DNA of 52,555 nucleotides from DASUAS01 sp036502765 (GCA_036502765.1 DASXXX010000147.1:1-52555), one strand, 5' to 3'. Positions 31,437 through 40,997 are shown, numbered from the stretch's first letter. The notes: generated by a model from the letters alone, not told the origin. Numbers and translations: made by a program.

Positions 31437-32095
31437 GCGTCCTTTCCGGGTGAAGGGAGGATGGCGAGGAGCACGCCCGACTCGAGCGAGACGGTGGCGC
31501 GGGCCCCGAGGAACTCGTTGCTCACGCCCCGCGTCGTCCCGGGTGGGAGTGTCTCGTGGCGGAGCGGGAAGCGCAGGCCGTCGGTGAGGACACCGACGGC
31601 GGGGCCGCCCAAGGGGAGGAGCGAGCACAGATCGCCCGGCGCGCCGTCGAGCTCCACGTGGTCGTGCACGACCGTCACGTGCGCGTCGCCGACGCGGGCG
31701 TCGACGCGAGCCGTGGCGTAGCGGGGCGACGCGAGCAGCAGGACGTTGCCGAGGAAGTGGTCGAGGCGGCCGCCGCCCACTCCCACCACGTGCACCGAGG
31801 TGGCGCCGCGGTCGAACGCGGCGTCGAGTGCGAGCTCGAGGTCGGTGGCGTCCTTGGCCGTCGGGTGTTGCTCCACGACCGCGCCGTCGGCGATCGCGGC
31901 GTCGAGCATGGCTGGATCGACCGAGTCGAGGTCACCGACCACGAGGTCGACGTGCACACGGTGCGCGCGTGCGTGCGCGAGGCCGGAGTCGGCCGCGATC
32001 ACGAGGTCGGCCCCGACGTTCGGCGCGAGTCCTGCCGGGCCGGGTGGATCGCCACCCGCGAACACCAGCGCGGCGCGCGGCTCGGGTCGTCCCAT
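31433..32095 (-). CDS. thiN: Thiamin pyrophosphokinase
   Basis: 220 residues from ATG 32095; GGAGGGAACC lies directly before it and is part of the riboswitch 3' strand. Motifs: ALVFAGGDPPG at the start, LVIAADSGLAHARAHRVHVD, LVVGDLDSVDP (acidic metal-binding loop), HPTAKDATDLELALDAAF (DxTDLExAL signature) and VHVVGVGGGRLDHFLGNVLLL (GGRxDHxLxN). It makes TPP from thiamin and ATP. First gene of the thiamin uptake operon, so import and activation are expressed together and are shut off by their own product. Confidence 0.95.
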   Translation of the reverse strand: MGRPEPRAALVFAGGDPPGPAGLAPNVGADLVIAADSGLAHARAHRVHVDLVVGDLDSVDPAMLDAAIADGAVVEQHPTAKDATDLELALDAAFDRGATSVHVVGVGGGRLDHFLGNVLLLASPRYATARVDARVGDAHVTVVHDHVELDGAPGDLCSLLPLGGPAVGVLTDGLRFPLRHETLPPGTTRGVSNEFLGARATVSLESGVLLAILPSPGKDA

Positions 32096-32098
32096 GGT

Positions 32099-32190
32099 TC
32101 CCTCCGCCGGCATTACCCGGTTCAGGTTCGAGGGGTCGGCGACGCACGACGGTCGCCCTCTCAGCCCGGCTGACCCGAGCTCCCCGGGAT
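32099..32190 (-). promoter_or_regulatory. TPP riboswitch (THI element)
   Basis: Read on the minus strand from 32190, the conserved core is complete: CCCGGGGAGCTCGGG, the pyrimidine-sensing GGGCTGAGAGGG, a variable P3 arm (about 32155-32130, GGCGACC pairing with its partner), then CCCCTCGAACCTGA, ACCGGGTAATGCCGGCG and AGGGA. The final GGAGGGA is the ribosome binding site of the kinase gene 4-5 bases before ATG 32095, so control is most simply at translation initiation: TPP binding hides the site. Confidence 0.97.
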
Positions 32191-32247
32191 TGAGTTGTCG
32201 ACCGCAGGCTACACCGACGCCGCTCGTTCCCCAGCTAGACATGGCGG

Positions 32248-32823
32248 GTGCAGCTCAGCCCCGACGTCGCCATCGTGCTCGTGCGTCACGGTGAAACCGC
32301 GTGGAGCAGTTCGGGGCGTCACACGTCGTACTCCGACATCGCGCTCACCCCGCACGGGTGCGACCAGGCGCGCGACCTGGCCGCGCGACTGCAGGGTGTC
32401 GACTTCTCGCTCGTGCTCACGAGCCCCCGGCAACGCGCGCGCATGACGTGCACCTTCGCGGGTTGCGAGTCGGAATCGCAGGTCACGGACGACCTCGCCG
32501 AATGGAACTACGGCGAGTACGAGGGGCGCACGACCGAAGAGATCCGCGCCGAGGTTCCCGGCTGGACGATCTTCCGCGACGGTGCCCCCGGTGGCGAATC
32601 CGCAGAGGAGGTCGCGGCCCGCGCCGACAGTGTGCTCGCGCGCGCGGTCGACGCCGGAGGCGTGGTCGCACTGTTCTCGCACGGGCACTTCCTCCGCGTC
32701 CTCGGTGCTCGCTGGATCGGGCAGCCGATCGTGGCGGGGGCCTGGCTCGGACTCGACACCGCGACGCTCAGCTGTCTCGGTCACGAACGTGAGCAACGCG
32801 TGCTGCGGGTGTGGAACGCCTGA
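32248..32823 (+). CDS. Histidine phosphatase / phosphoglycerate-mutase-family protein
   Basis: 191 residues from GTG 32248. Catalytic RHG motif VLVRHGETAWSSSGRHTSYS, then LTSPRQRARMTCTFAG (second Arg), EWNYGEYEGRTTEEI (general acid Glu) and VALFSHGHFLRVLGARWIG (second His). Family members remove phosphate from small metabolites or proteins through phospho-His; the substrate is not predictable. Divergent from the thiamin operon, but no evidence of a link. Its 3' end overlaps the next gene by 13 bases. Confidence 0.92.
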   Translation: MQLSPDVAIVLVRHGETAWSSSGRHTSYSDIALTPHGCDQARDLAARLQGVDFSLVLTSPRQRARMTCTFAGCESESQVTDDLAEWNYGEYEGRTTEEIRAEVPGWTIFRDGAPGGESAEEVAARADSVLARAVDAGGVVALFSHGHFLRVLGARWIGQPIVAGAWLGLDTATLSCLGHEREQRVLRVWNA

Positions 32824-33788
32824 CCCGCCGGATGGCGGGCGCGGTCGTCCTCGCGATCACCGTGACGGTGAGCAGCGTCGCGGCCACGACGACCGCGCCG
32901 GGAGCGTCTACCGGTCGTGCGCCGACGGTTCGGGCTGCCGACGCGCCCTGGACGCTGCCGGCGCCGATCGCCCGTGAGGTCGTCGTGGCATCCGGGTCGC
33001 ACTTCACGGTGGTCGGTGGGCTCGACGTCGCCGGTGCCTCGACCGGCGCGGTGGTCGACATCGACCCGAAGTCGGGCGCGTCGAAGGCGGCCGGCGCGCT
33101 CGTCGTCGGTGTGCACGACGCCGCCGGAGTGCGGGTCGGACGTCGCATCCTCGTGTTCGGTGGTGGCACCGGCGAGGCCGGGACCGCCGACGTGCAGAGG
33201 GCCGGCATGCAGACGGCCGGCGCGATCGTCGGCGCGCTGCCCGAACCGCGCGCCGACCTCGTCGCGGCACGCGTCGGCCACGCGACATACGTCTTCGGCG
33301 GCGCGAACGGCGACACCATCCTCCCCGACATCCTGCGCACGACCGACGGGATCACGTTCACTCGCGTGGGCACGCTGCCAGTGCCGGTGCGCTACCCGGC
33401 CGTCGCCGTGGTCGGCACTGCCGTCTACCTGTTCGGCGGCGTGAGCGACTCGGCGCGTGGCATCGACACGCCCGCGGTGCAGCGCTTCGACACGAAGCGC
33501 GGTGTCGTCGCCACCGTCGCGCAGCTCCCGACATCGGTGTCACACGCCAGCGCGGTCGTGCTGCGCGGCCGCGTGTTCGTGCTCGGCGGCTACGTCGACA
33601 ACTCTTCCCTCAGCGACCAGATCCTGCGCTTCGATCCCGCCACCGGCTCGAGCACCGTGGCGGGCACGCTCCCCGCCGCGGTCTCCGACGCCGCGGCCGT
33701 CGTCATCGCCGGTCGCGGCTACCTCGTCGGCGGCCAGGGTGCCGGCCGCATCCCCCGCGCCACCGTCACCGTCCTCACCCCCAAGTGA
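32811..33788 (+). CDS. Secreted Kelch-repeat beta-propeller protein
   Basis: 325 residues from GTG 32811 (ERLTRRMAGAVVLAITVTVS signal region; ATG 32832 possible). About five to six Kelch-type repeats with the double-Gly strand: HFTVVGGLDVAGAS, RRILVFGGGTGEAG, HATYVFGGANGDTI, TAVYLFGGVSDSARG, GRVFVLGGYVDNSS, RGYLVGGQGAG. A repeat-only protein, probably for binding outside the membrane. Overlap with the phosphatase gene suggests one transcript. A hairpin repeat element follows 2 bases after the stop. Confidence 0.82.
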   Translation: MERLTRRMAGAVVLAITVTVSSVAATTTAPGASTGRAPTVRAADAPWTLPAPIAREVVVASGSHFTVVGGLDVAGASTGAVVDIDPKSGASKAAGALVVGVHDAAGVRVGRRILVFGGGTGEAGTADVQRAGMQTAGAIVGALPEPRADLVAARVGHATYVFGGANGDTILPDILRTTDGITFTRVGTLPVPVRYPAVAVVGTAVYLFGGVSDSARGIDTPAVQRFDTKRGVVATVAQLPTSVSHASAVVLRGRVFVLGGYVDNSSLSDQILRFDPATGSSTVAGTLPAAVSDAAAVVIAGRGYLVGGQGAGRIPRATVTVLTPK

Positions 33789-33790
33789 CG

Positions 33791-33837
33791 AACCTGCGTC
33801 GGCAGACCCGAACTGTTCGTGTCTTGCGACCCAGGTT
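33791..33837 (+). terminator. Imperfect long hairpin after the Kelch gene; copy 2 of a dispersed repeat
   Basis: AACCTGCGTCGGCAGAC (33791-33807) pairs with GTCTTGCGACCCAGGTT (33821-33837) with a few mismatches; the loop holds CGAAC-T-GTTCG, a small inner hairpin. Most positions match the element at 6926-6970, including the loop start cccgaa. Confidence 0.65.
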
Positions 33838-33858
33838 GGGAGGCGCAGCGCGGATTGA

Positions 33859-35124
33859 CTAGCGCATGTTGCCGGTGTGGCCGAGCGAGTAGCGCCCGGG
33901 CTGGGGCCACACGGTGAGTCCGTGGGGCTCCGCACCGACCGGGATCTTGGTCATGCTGCCGGAGGTCGTGTCGATCGCGTAGACGACGTTGTCGTAGCGG
34001 CCGCTCAGCCAGAGCGTCTTGCCGTCGTTGCTCACGTTGCCCATGTCGGGGCTGCCGCCATCGGGGACGGGCCACGTGGCGACGATCTGCTTGGTGGCGA
34101 AGTCGAGCACCGAGACGCTGCCCGGACCGTTGGGCGGGCCGCCGACGTGGCTGCTGCCGCGGTTGGCGATGTAGAGCTTGGTGCCGTCGCGGCTCGGGTA
34201 GAGGCCGTGGGTACCGATGCCTGACTGGATGAAGCCGGTCTCGGTGAAGGTGTTGGGGTCGACGGTGTACACGCCACCGCGCATCATCTCCGCGACATAG
34301 AACGTGTTGCCGTCGGGCGAGCTGCGGATGTCCTGGGGCATGCCGCCCTGGCTGAGTTGGAGGTACCCGACGACGGTGTGGTTGACCACGTCGATCTTGG
34401 CGATGGCACCGCCGAACTCGCAGGTGAAGAGCACGTACTTGCCGTCGATGGTGAAGTCGGCGTGATTGATGCCGTCGCACCCGGGCACGTCGAGCGAGCT
34501 GATCACCTTCATGGTGTGCGGGTCGAGGAAGTCGAGTCGCTTGCGCGCCTCGGCGACGTTGATCGCGTATTTGCCGTCGGGCGTGAAGTACATGTTGTAC
34601 GGGTCGTCGACCGTCACCGACTGCCCGGGCTTGCCGGTCTTGGGGTCGATCGGCGTGAGCGTGCCGTCGGTGGTGCCCTCGGCGTTGTTGGTGACCCAGA
34701 GGGTGGAGAGGTCCCATGACGGCACGACGTGCTGCGGGTTGAGACCCACGTCGAAGGTGTCGACGACCTTCATGGTGGACGGGTCGATCACCGACACCGT
34801 GTTGCCCGCGCGGTTCGGGACGTACACCCGTGTGAGCGCGCCCTTGGTGGCGGGCGCGAAGTTGTCGGTCTTGATCTCGCTGTAGAGGTTCGACGGGTCG
34901 GGCACGCCCGGCATCCCGGGGATGGTGTCGATCTTCTTCGGGACGGCCGTGGTGGGCGCCGTCGGCGCGACCGTGCTGCCGTCGGCCGGCACCGTCGTGG
35001 GGGTCGCCTGGTTGCCGTCGTCGCCGCCACCACCGCACGCGACTGCGAGCAGCGCGATCGCGGTGAGCAGGATGACCATCCGTCGTGCCCAGCGGAGGTC
35101 GGAGCTGTGGAGGAGGGAGGACAA
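33859..35124 (-). CDS. YVTN-type beta-propeller lipoprotein
   Basis: 421 residues from TTG 35124; the rare start is supported by TAGTGT 7 bases upstream, and ATG 35079 would leave no positive residues before the signal. Signal RRMVILLTAIALLAVAC with lipobox, then a Thr/Pro linker. The propeller has typical surface-layer-style repeats: TRVYVPNRAGNTVSVIDPS, LSTLWVTNNAEGTTDG, DIRSSPDGNTFYVAEMMRGG, THGLYPSRDGTKLYIANRGS, GNVSNDGKTLWLSGRYDNVV. No enzyme motif. Such proteins bind partners or ligands at the cell surface. Confidence 0.85.
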   Translation of the reverse strand: MSSLLHSSDLRWARRMVILLTAIALLAVACGGGGDDGNQATPTTVPADGSTVAPTAPTTAVPKKIDTIPGMPGVPDPSNLYSEIKTDNFAPATKGALTRVYVPNRAGNTVSVIDPSTMKVVDTFDVGLNPQHVVPSWDLSTLWVTNNAEGTTDGTLTPIDPKTGKPGQSVTVDDPYNMYFTPDGKYAINVAEARKRLDFLDPHTMKVISSLDVPGCDGINHADFTIDGKYVLFTCEFGGAIAKIDVVNHTVVGYLQLSQGGMPQDIRSSPDGNTFYVAEMMRGGVYTVDPNTFTETGFIQSGIGTHGLYPSRDGTKLYIANRGSSHVGGPPNGPGSVSVLDFATKQIVATWPVPDGGSPDMGNVSNDGKTLWLSGRYDNVVYAIDTTSGSMTKIPVGAEPHGLTVWPQPGRYSLGHTGNMR

Positions 35125-35131
35125 GGCAGCG

Positions 35132-35137
35132 ACACTA
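35132..35137 (-). promoter_or_regulatory. TANNNT -10 box supporting the TTG start of the YVTN lipoprotein
   Basis: TAGTGT on the minus strand ends 7 bases before TTG 35124, and no ribosome site is present. Confidence 0.45.
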
Positions 35138-35221
35138 CGCGGCGCCTGCCCCCGAATCCGGGCACCGACAGGGGGTCTGTCGAAGACGGGTCGCTCGACG
35201 CGCCCGTGTCAGGCGCCTACT

Positions 35222-35965
35222 TCACGCGCTGGTCTCCAACCGCCAGCCGGTGTCGAGCATGAGCAGCCGATTCCGCGGTCCGGGCTTCTCGGTGTCGAGG
35301 TCGTCGTACGCGGCGTCACCCTGCCAGATCGACGCAACCCCGCCGTCGACCCGCGTGATGTGGGTGAGGAAGACCTCGGGGTCGCGGGCGCGGGCGTCGG
35401 CGATGACCTCGTCGGTGCTCGACGCGTCGGCCAGCTTGTGCAGCGTCACCCACGTCGGGGGGATGAGCTCGATCTCGCCCGACTCACGCCGTGCGATCGC
35501 GTCGGCTGGACGGATCCACTGGTGCTCGTGGATCTCGCCGTCGTCGACCACGACCCGACCCTCGGGTGCCGTGCCCACGAAGAACCATGTGGCGAATCGG
35601 CGGGTCGCGATTGCGCCCGGCGTCCAGTGTGCGAACCACACGAGCGAGCTGGCGTCGACCGCGAGCCCGGCTTCCTCCATCGCCTCGCGTGCTGCCGCGT
35701 TGCGCGCTGCGGTGATCACCGCGTCGGCGTCGTCGGACACCTCACCACCGGGGTAGTCCTCGGGGTCGATGCGACCGCCCGGGAACACCCACGCGCCGCC
35801 GGCGAACGCGAGCTTCGAATTCCGGCGGAGCATCAAGGTCTCGACACCATCGGCGCCGTCGCGGAGCAGCACCACGGTCGCAGCCGGGATCGCGGGTGGG
35901 AGCTCTTCCTCGCGCACTGGGCGCAGTGGGTCAGGCACCGCGCCGACCCTATCGTCGCCCTGCAT
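35222..35965 (-). CDS. Nudix hydrolase (NUDT19-like)
   Basis: 247 residues from ATG 35965; longer upstream frame lacks start signals. Nudix fold start PPAIPAATVVLLRDGADGVE, then RRNSKLAFAGGAWVFPGGRI and, after an insertion of about 25 residues, the catalytic helix AAREAMEEAGL (REx2EExG). A split Nudix box of this kind is typical of NUDT19-like enzymes, several of which cleave CoA or related diphosphates. The actual substrate is unknown. Divergent from the xanthine-dehydrogenase-type genes across 74 bases. Confidence 0.88.
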   Translation of the reverse strand: MQGDDRVGAVPDPLRPVREEELPPAIPAATVVLLRDGADGVETLMLRRNSKLAFAGGAWVFPGGRIDPEDYPGGEVSDDADAVITAARNAAAREAMEEAGLAVDASSLVWFAHWTPGAIATRRFATWFFVGTAPEGRVVVDDGEIHEHQWIRPADAIARRESGEIELIPPTWVTLHKLADASSTDEVIADARARDPEVFLTHITRVDGGVASIWQGDAAYDDLDTEKPGPRNRLLMLDTGWRLETSA

Positions 35966-36039
35966 GCTCGGCCCACGACCGTGCGTCCGGGTGGGGGCTG
36001 GGGTAGGTTCACGCGCCTCAACGCCTTCCGGAGCTGCCC

Positions 36040-36909
36040 ATGAAGCCCGCACCGTTCGAGTACCACGCGCCGGAGTCGCTCTCCGACGTCACCACGCTCC
36101 TCGCGGAGTACGGCGACGAGGGCAAGGTGCTCGCCGGAGGTCAGAGCCTCGTGCCGATGCTGGCGCTTCGGCTCACCCGCTTCGAGCACATCGTCGACCT
36201 CAACCGCGTCGACGACCTGCGTGGTGTCTCCCGCGCGAACGGCACGCTGACGGTCAAGGCGATGACGACGCAGCGCACCGTCGAGCACGACACCGCCGCC
36301 GGTGACGCCGTGCCGTTGCTGGCCCAGGCCATCCCGCTCATCGGGCACTTCCAGATCCGCAACCGCGGCACCGTGGGCGGCTCGATCGCCCATGCCGATC
36401 CGGCGTCGGAACTGCCGGCGGTCGTGCTCGCGCTCGACGCCGAGCTCGAGATCGCAGGCGCCAGCGGCATCCGCACCGTCCCGGCGTCGGAGTTCTTCCT
36501 CGGTACGTGGACCACGAGCGTCGGCGAGGACGAGATCCTGAGTGCTGTGCACTTCCCCGTCTGGTCGGGCAACACCGGCTTCGCGGTCGAGGAGGTCGCG
36601 CGCCGAAGTGGCGACTTCGCCCTCACGGGCGTGGTGGCCGCGGTCGAGGTCGACGCCGGCGGCACCGTGTCACGCGCCGGACTCTCGTTCCTCGGCATGG
36701 GACCCACCCCGATGCGCGCGAGCCAGGCGGAGCAGGCGCTGGTCGGCACTGCGCCCGCGACCACCGACCTCGAGGAGATCGGCCGCCTCGCGGTGGCCGA
36801 CACCGACCCCACCGCCGACGTGCACGCGTCGGCCGAGTACCGCAAGCACGTCGGTGCCCACCTCGTGGTGCGCGCCCTCGACCGAGCCCTGGGAGCCGCG
36901 CGTGGCTGA
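36040..36909 (+). CDS. FAD-binding subunit of a xanthine dehydrogenase/CO dehydrogenase-type enzyme
   Basis: 289 residues from ATG 36040 with CCGGAG 7 bases upstream. Medium (CoxM-like) subunit: FAD-contacting KVLAGGQSLVPMLALRL, IVDLNRVDDLRGVS, IRNRGTVGGSIAHADPASEL, then the C-terminal CO_deh_flav_C part (RRSGDFALTGVVAAVEVDAG, HASAEYRKHVGAHLVVRAL). It would pass electrons from the Fe-S subunit to NAD or another acceptor. The Fe-S subunit is encoded next with an 8-base overlap, but the Mo-binding large subunit does not follow. Confidence 0.93.
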   Translation: MKPAPFEYHAPESLSDVTTLLAEYGDEGKVLAGGQSLVPMLALRLTRFEHIVDLNRVDDLRGVSRANGTLTVKAMTTQRTVEHDTAAGDAVPLLAQAIPLIGHFQIRNRGTVGGSIAHADPASELPAVVLALDAELEIAGASGIRTVPASEFFLGTWTTSVGEDEILSAVHFPVWSGNTGFAVEEVARRSGDFALTGVVAAVEVDAGGTVSRAGLSFLGMGPTPMRASQAEQALVGTAPATTDLEEIGRLAVADTDPTADVHASAEYRKHVGAHLVVRALDRALGAARG

Positions 36910-37387
36910 GCACGCCATCCAGTTCACCGTCAACGGCCAGTCGCACTCGGGATCGTCCGAGGCGCGCAAGACGCTCGCCGACTACCTCCGCGAGGACTGT
37001 GGGCTCACCGGCACGCACCTCGGCTGCGAGCACGGTGTGTGCGGCGCGTGCACGATCCTGGTCGACGGCGAGGCGGTGCGCTCGTGCCTCATGTTCGCGG
37101 TGCAGGCCGACGGCGCCGACCTCACGACCATCGAGGGCATCGGTCCCGCCGACGGTTCGCTCGGGCCGGTGCAGGAGGCGTTCCGCCAGGCCCACGGCCT
37201 GCAGTGCGGGTTCTGCACCCCGGGGTTCGTGGTGAGCGTGCACGCGTTCCTGCAGGACAATCCGAGCCCGAGCCTCGACGAGATCAAAGAAGGGCTCTCG
37301 GGCAACCTCTGCCGGTGCACCGGCTACCAGGGAATCATCAAAGCCGTGCAGATCGCGGCGGAGACCATGAGCCCGCAGGCCTCCTGA
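36902..37387 (+). CDS. [2Fe-2S] subunit of a xanthine dehydrogenase/CO dehydrogenase-type enzyme
   Basis: 161 residues from GTG 36902, overlapping the FAD subunit stop. First cluster site HLGCEHGVCGACTILVDGEA (plant-ferredoxin type, with the fourth Cys in RSCLMF), second cluster in LQCGFCTPGFVVSVHAFL and GNLCRCTGYQGIIKAV. All eight Cys are present. It shuttles electrons between the molybdenum site and FAD. The partner large subunit is missing from this window. Confidence 0.95.
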   Translation: MAEHAIQFTVNGQSHSGSSEARKTLADYLREDCGLTGTHLGCEHGVCGACTILVDGEAVRSCLMFAVQADGADLTTIEGIGPADGSLGPVQEAFRQAHGLQCGFCTPGFVVSVHAFLQDNPSPSLDEIKEGLSGNLCRCTGYQGIIKAVQIAAETMSPQAS

Positions 37388-37402
37388 CATCGGAGCTGTG
37401 AC

Positions 37403-38107
37403 ATGACCCTCATGCTGCCCACGTCCGACGGGTCCATGGAGGTCTACGAGGCCTTTCCCGACGGCGAGCCCAAGGGCGCGGTCATCGTGATCCAAGAGGC
37501 GTTCGGGGTGAACGACCACATCCAGGACGTCACGCGCCGCGTCGCCGCGGCGGGGTACGTCGCCGTCGCGCCGGCCATGTTCCACCGTGCCGGCGGTGGC
37601 ACCGCGCCGTACGACGACTTCACCCAGGTGATGCCGCTCTTCGAAGGCGTGAGCGACGACGGCATCCTCACCGACGTCGACGCGACCGTTGCCCACCTCG
37701 AGGCCCGGGGGTTCGCACCCGCGCGGATCGGCATCGTGGGGTTCTGTTTCGGTGGACGGGTGGTGTTCCTCGCCGCGGCGCGCCGCAAGTTGGGTGCCGC
37801 GGTCACCTTCTACGGCGGCGGGATCGTGAACGCCAGCCCACTCGGCCTGCCCGCGCTGATCGGTGAGGCGGCCAACCTCCAGACGCCGTGGTTGGGCCTC
37901 TTCGGCGATCTCGACAAGGGCATCCCCGTCGACGACGTCGAGGTGCTGCGGGGCGCGCTCGGCGACGCCGAGGCGGCCGCCGAGATCGTGCGCTACTCCG
38001 ACGCCGACCACGGGTTCCACTGCGATGCTCGCGACGCGTACCACGAGGCCTCCGCTCGCGACGGCTGGCAGCGTGCTCTGGGGTGGTTTGCCACGCATCT
38101 CGGTTGA
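37403..38107 (+). CDS. Dienelactone hydrolase-family protein
   Basis: 234 residues from ATG 37403, 15 bases after the Fe-S subunit gene. Alpha/beta-hydrolase with the family's Cys nucleophile in IGIVGFCFGGRVVFLAA, the acid in GLFGDLDKGIPVDD and the His in SDADHGFHCDARDAYHE. The N terminus (MEVYEAFPDGEPKGAVIVIQ, EAFGVNDHIQDVTRRVA) is typical. It opens lactone rings in aromatic catabolism or acts on related esters. Same orientation and spacing suggest co-transcription with the dehydrogenase subunits. Confidence 0.93.
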   Translation: MTLMLPTSDGSMEVYEAFPDGEPKGAVIVIQEAFGVNDHIQDVTRRVAAAGYVAVAPAMFHRAGGGTAPYDDFTQVMPLFEGVSDDGILTDVDATVAHLEARGFAPARIGIVGFCFGGRVVFLAAARRKLGAAVTFYGGGIVNASPLGLPALIGEAANLQTPWLGLFGDLDKGIPVDDVEVLRGALGDAEAAAEIVRYSDADHGFHCDARDAYHEASARDGWQRALGWFATHLG

Positions 38108-38194
38108 TCGACCACTCTGCGCGCGCGAACCTTTACCTTGATTTGGCCCCTGGGCATCGCAGCCGTGGCCGGGCGTCGACCAGAATCGTCATCG

Positions 38195-39079
38195 ATGCCG
38201 ATCGACCAGCACACCGACCCCGGTTCGTCGGGCCGCTCCGACCCCGCGGCCGACGTCGCGCACGTCAGCTCGAGTGGCTGGGCGTGGCGCTGGACCGCCT
38301 GGGCCTCGTGGCCCATCTCCACGGCAGTGCTGTGGATCTGCGCGGTCGCAGTGGTCGTCGACGTCGCCACGTCGTGGTGGGGACAGCCCGAGTGGTACCT
38401 CGGTCGGGTCTCGATGTCGGTGGCCCTGCCCCTCGGCGTCGCCCTGGTCGCACTGATCGGTCCCCGGAACCTCGGGTTCTCCCGCCGGAGCTTCGCCGCG
38501 TGGCGTGAGTTCCTGTTGCTCGGGATTCCGCTGCTCCTCGTGTGGTGCATCTCGTACCCTCAGTCGGTCGCCGAGTTCCGCGACGTCGAGGGCATCGTGG
38601 TCGCGGTCGCCGGCGAAGAGCTCATCTACCGCATGGCCGCGGTGATCCTGATCGGCTCGCTGTGCGCACGGATCGCGGGACGCAACTGGCGCGACACCGC
38701 ACAGTGGGGCACCGGTCCTGCCATCGGCGGACTCGTCGGCGCCGGCCTCGTGTTCAGCTCGCTGCCCGGCCACGTGGAGCAGATGAACGGCGCCGCCAAT
38801 GTGCTGCCGTTCCTCAGCCTCGCGGTGCTGCTGGGTTACACGGCGTTGCGGTCGGGATCGATCATCCCCGGCTTCCTCGTGCACCTGACCATCGACCTCG
38901 CGGCGCTGGCGTACTTCGCCGGGGCGATGCCGAACACGTTGCGCGTCGTCGTCGACGTCGGCGCGCTCATCGGTCTCGAACTCGGCCTCATGTTGGCCGG
39001 ACGTCGCCTGGGTCTGCGGCGGCGGATGCCGCGCGTGATCGACCTGCGCGATCCGTCGGTCACGCCCGCTGCCACCTGA
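38195..39079 (+). CDS. CPBP-family intramembrane metalloprotease (Abi-like)
   Basis: 294 residues from ATG 38195; the frame extends upstream without good signals. About seven to eight membrane segments. The active-site motif EExxxR is in AVAGEELIYRMAAVILIG; a second motif with His is probably in GFLVHLTIDLAALAYF, and FSSLPGHVEQMN carries another His in the region where a ligand is expected. Bacterial relatives process prenylated peptides or act in bacteriocin immunity; no target is evident here. Confidence 0.82.
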   Translation: MPIDQHTDPGSSGRSDPAADVAHVSSSGWAWRWTAWASWPISTAVLWICAVAVVVDVATSWWGQPEWYLGRVSMSVALPLGVALVALIGPRNLGFSRRSFAAWREFLLLGIPLLLVWCISYPQSVAEFRDVEGIVVAVAGEELIYRMAAVILIGSLCARIAGRNWRDTAQWGTGPAIGGLVGAGLVFSSLPGHVEQMNGAANVLPFLSLAVLLGYTALRSGSIIPGFLVHLTIDLAALAYFAGAMPNTLRVVVDVGALIGLELGLMLAGRRLGLRRRMPRVIDLRDPSVTPAAT

Positions 39080-39098
39080 CCGCGGTGACGGGTCCGCG

Positions 39099-40122
<1,024 letters not shown>

Positions 40123-40133
<11 letters not shown>

Positions 40134-40791
40134 ACGCTTCGAGGATGCGCACGGCCTCGGCATCGGTGGTGGCCGAGAAGTCGCGGTACCACTGACCGAT
40201 CGCTGCGAACGGCGAGGGCGTGACCACGCACACCACCGCGTCGGCGTCGTGCGCCAGTTCGGTCACGGTGGCGGGCGGTGCCACCGGCGCCGCGAGCACC
40301 ACCGACGACGCGCCCTCGGCGCGCGCCACTCGGATCGCCGCACGAGCAGTGCTCCCGGTCGCGAGGCCGTCGTCGACCAGCACGACCCGCCGGCCGCCGA
40401 TCGGTACGCCCACGCGCCCGGCTCGCAACCGGTCGGCCCGGCGAGCGAGCTCACGCTCCTCTCGGTCCTCGACCTCGGCCAACTGGGCTGCGGTGACCTG
40501 GCACGAGGTGATCACCTCGTGATCGAGCACGCGCACGCCCCCCTCGCCGATCGCGCCCATCGCCAACTCGGGGCGACCCGGGACACCGAGCTTGCGGACG
40601 ACGATCACGTCGAGCGGCGCGTCGATCGCCCGTGCGATCGCCGCTCCGACCGGGACGCCGCCGCGCGGCAGCGCGACGACGACCGGCCGGCCGCGAACGA
40701 GTTCGGGATGGTCGAGCAGCACCGCCGCGAGGGCGACGCCAGCCGCGTTCCGATCCGCGAACGGAACTTCGAACTCGTGGTCGTGCGTCAC
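40123..40791 (-). CDS. Phosphoribosyltransferase-domain protein
   Basis: 222 residues from GTG 40791, with GGAGGGGA 6 bases upstream. PRPP-binding loop RRVVLVDDGLATGSTARAAI and the upstream VVVALPRGGVPVGAAIARAI, IVVRKLGVPGRPELAMGAIG. This is the predicted-PRTase family often encoded near stress genes in actinobacteria. A reaction with PRPP is likely; acceptor base unknown. Its 3' end overlaps the deacetylase-fold gene by 11 bases (convergent). Confidence 0.88.
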
Positions 40792-40829
40792 GGGGGCTCC
40801 CCTCCGTCGACGCAACCATCATTGCCTAC

Positions 40830-40997
40830 CTACTTGCCGGTGACCTTGTCCTTGACCTTGTCGATGGCGTCGCTGGCCTTGTCCTTGAGCTGACCGGCCT
40901 TCTCGTCGACCTTGCCTTCGCGCCGCATGTCGTCGTCGTCGGTGAGGTCGCCGACGGCCTGCTTGGCTCGACCCTTGGCTTCGTCGAGGTTGCCCAT
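40830..40997 (-). CDS. CsbD-like stress-response protein
   Basis: 55 residues. AAGGAG lies 7 bases before ATG 40997. The sequence LDEAKGRAKQAVGDLTDD and KVDEKAGQLKDKASDAIDKV is the small, highly charged, helical CsbD family. In Bacillus csbD is a sigma-B general-stress gene of unknown biochemical role. A GTTT-N16-GGG box 49 bases upstream fits the same type of control here. Confidence 0.9.
   Translation of the reverse strand: MGNLDEAKGRAKQAVGDLTDDDDMRREGKVDEKAGQLKDKASDAIDKVKDKVTGK

Noticed and set aside
33719..35038. 439-residue minus-strand frame over the YVTN lipoprotein
   Set aside because: Arg/His-rich shadow in another frame of a gene with clear propeller repeats and a lipobox.
36623..38098. 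491-residue minus-strand frame opposite the Fe-S subunit and dienelactone hydrolase
   Set aside because: The plus strand carries all cofactor and catalytic motifs; the minus frame has none.
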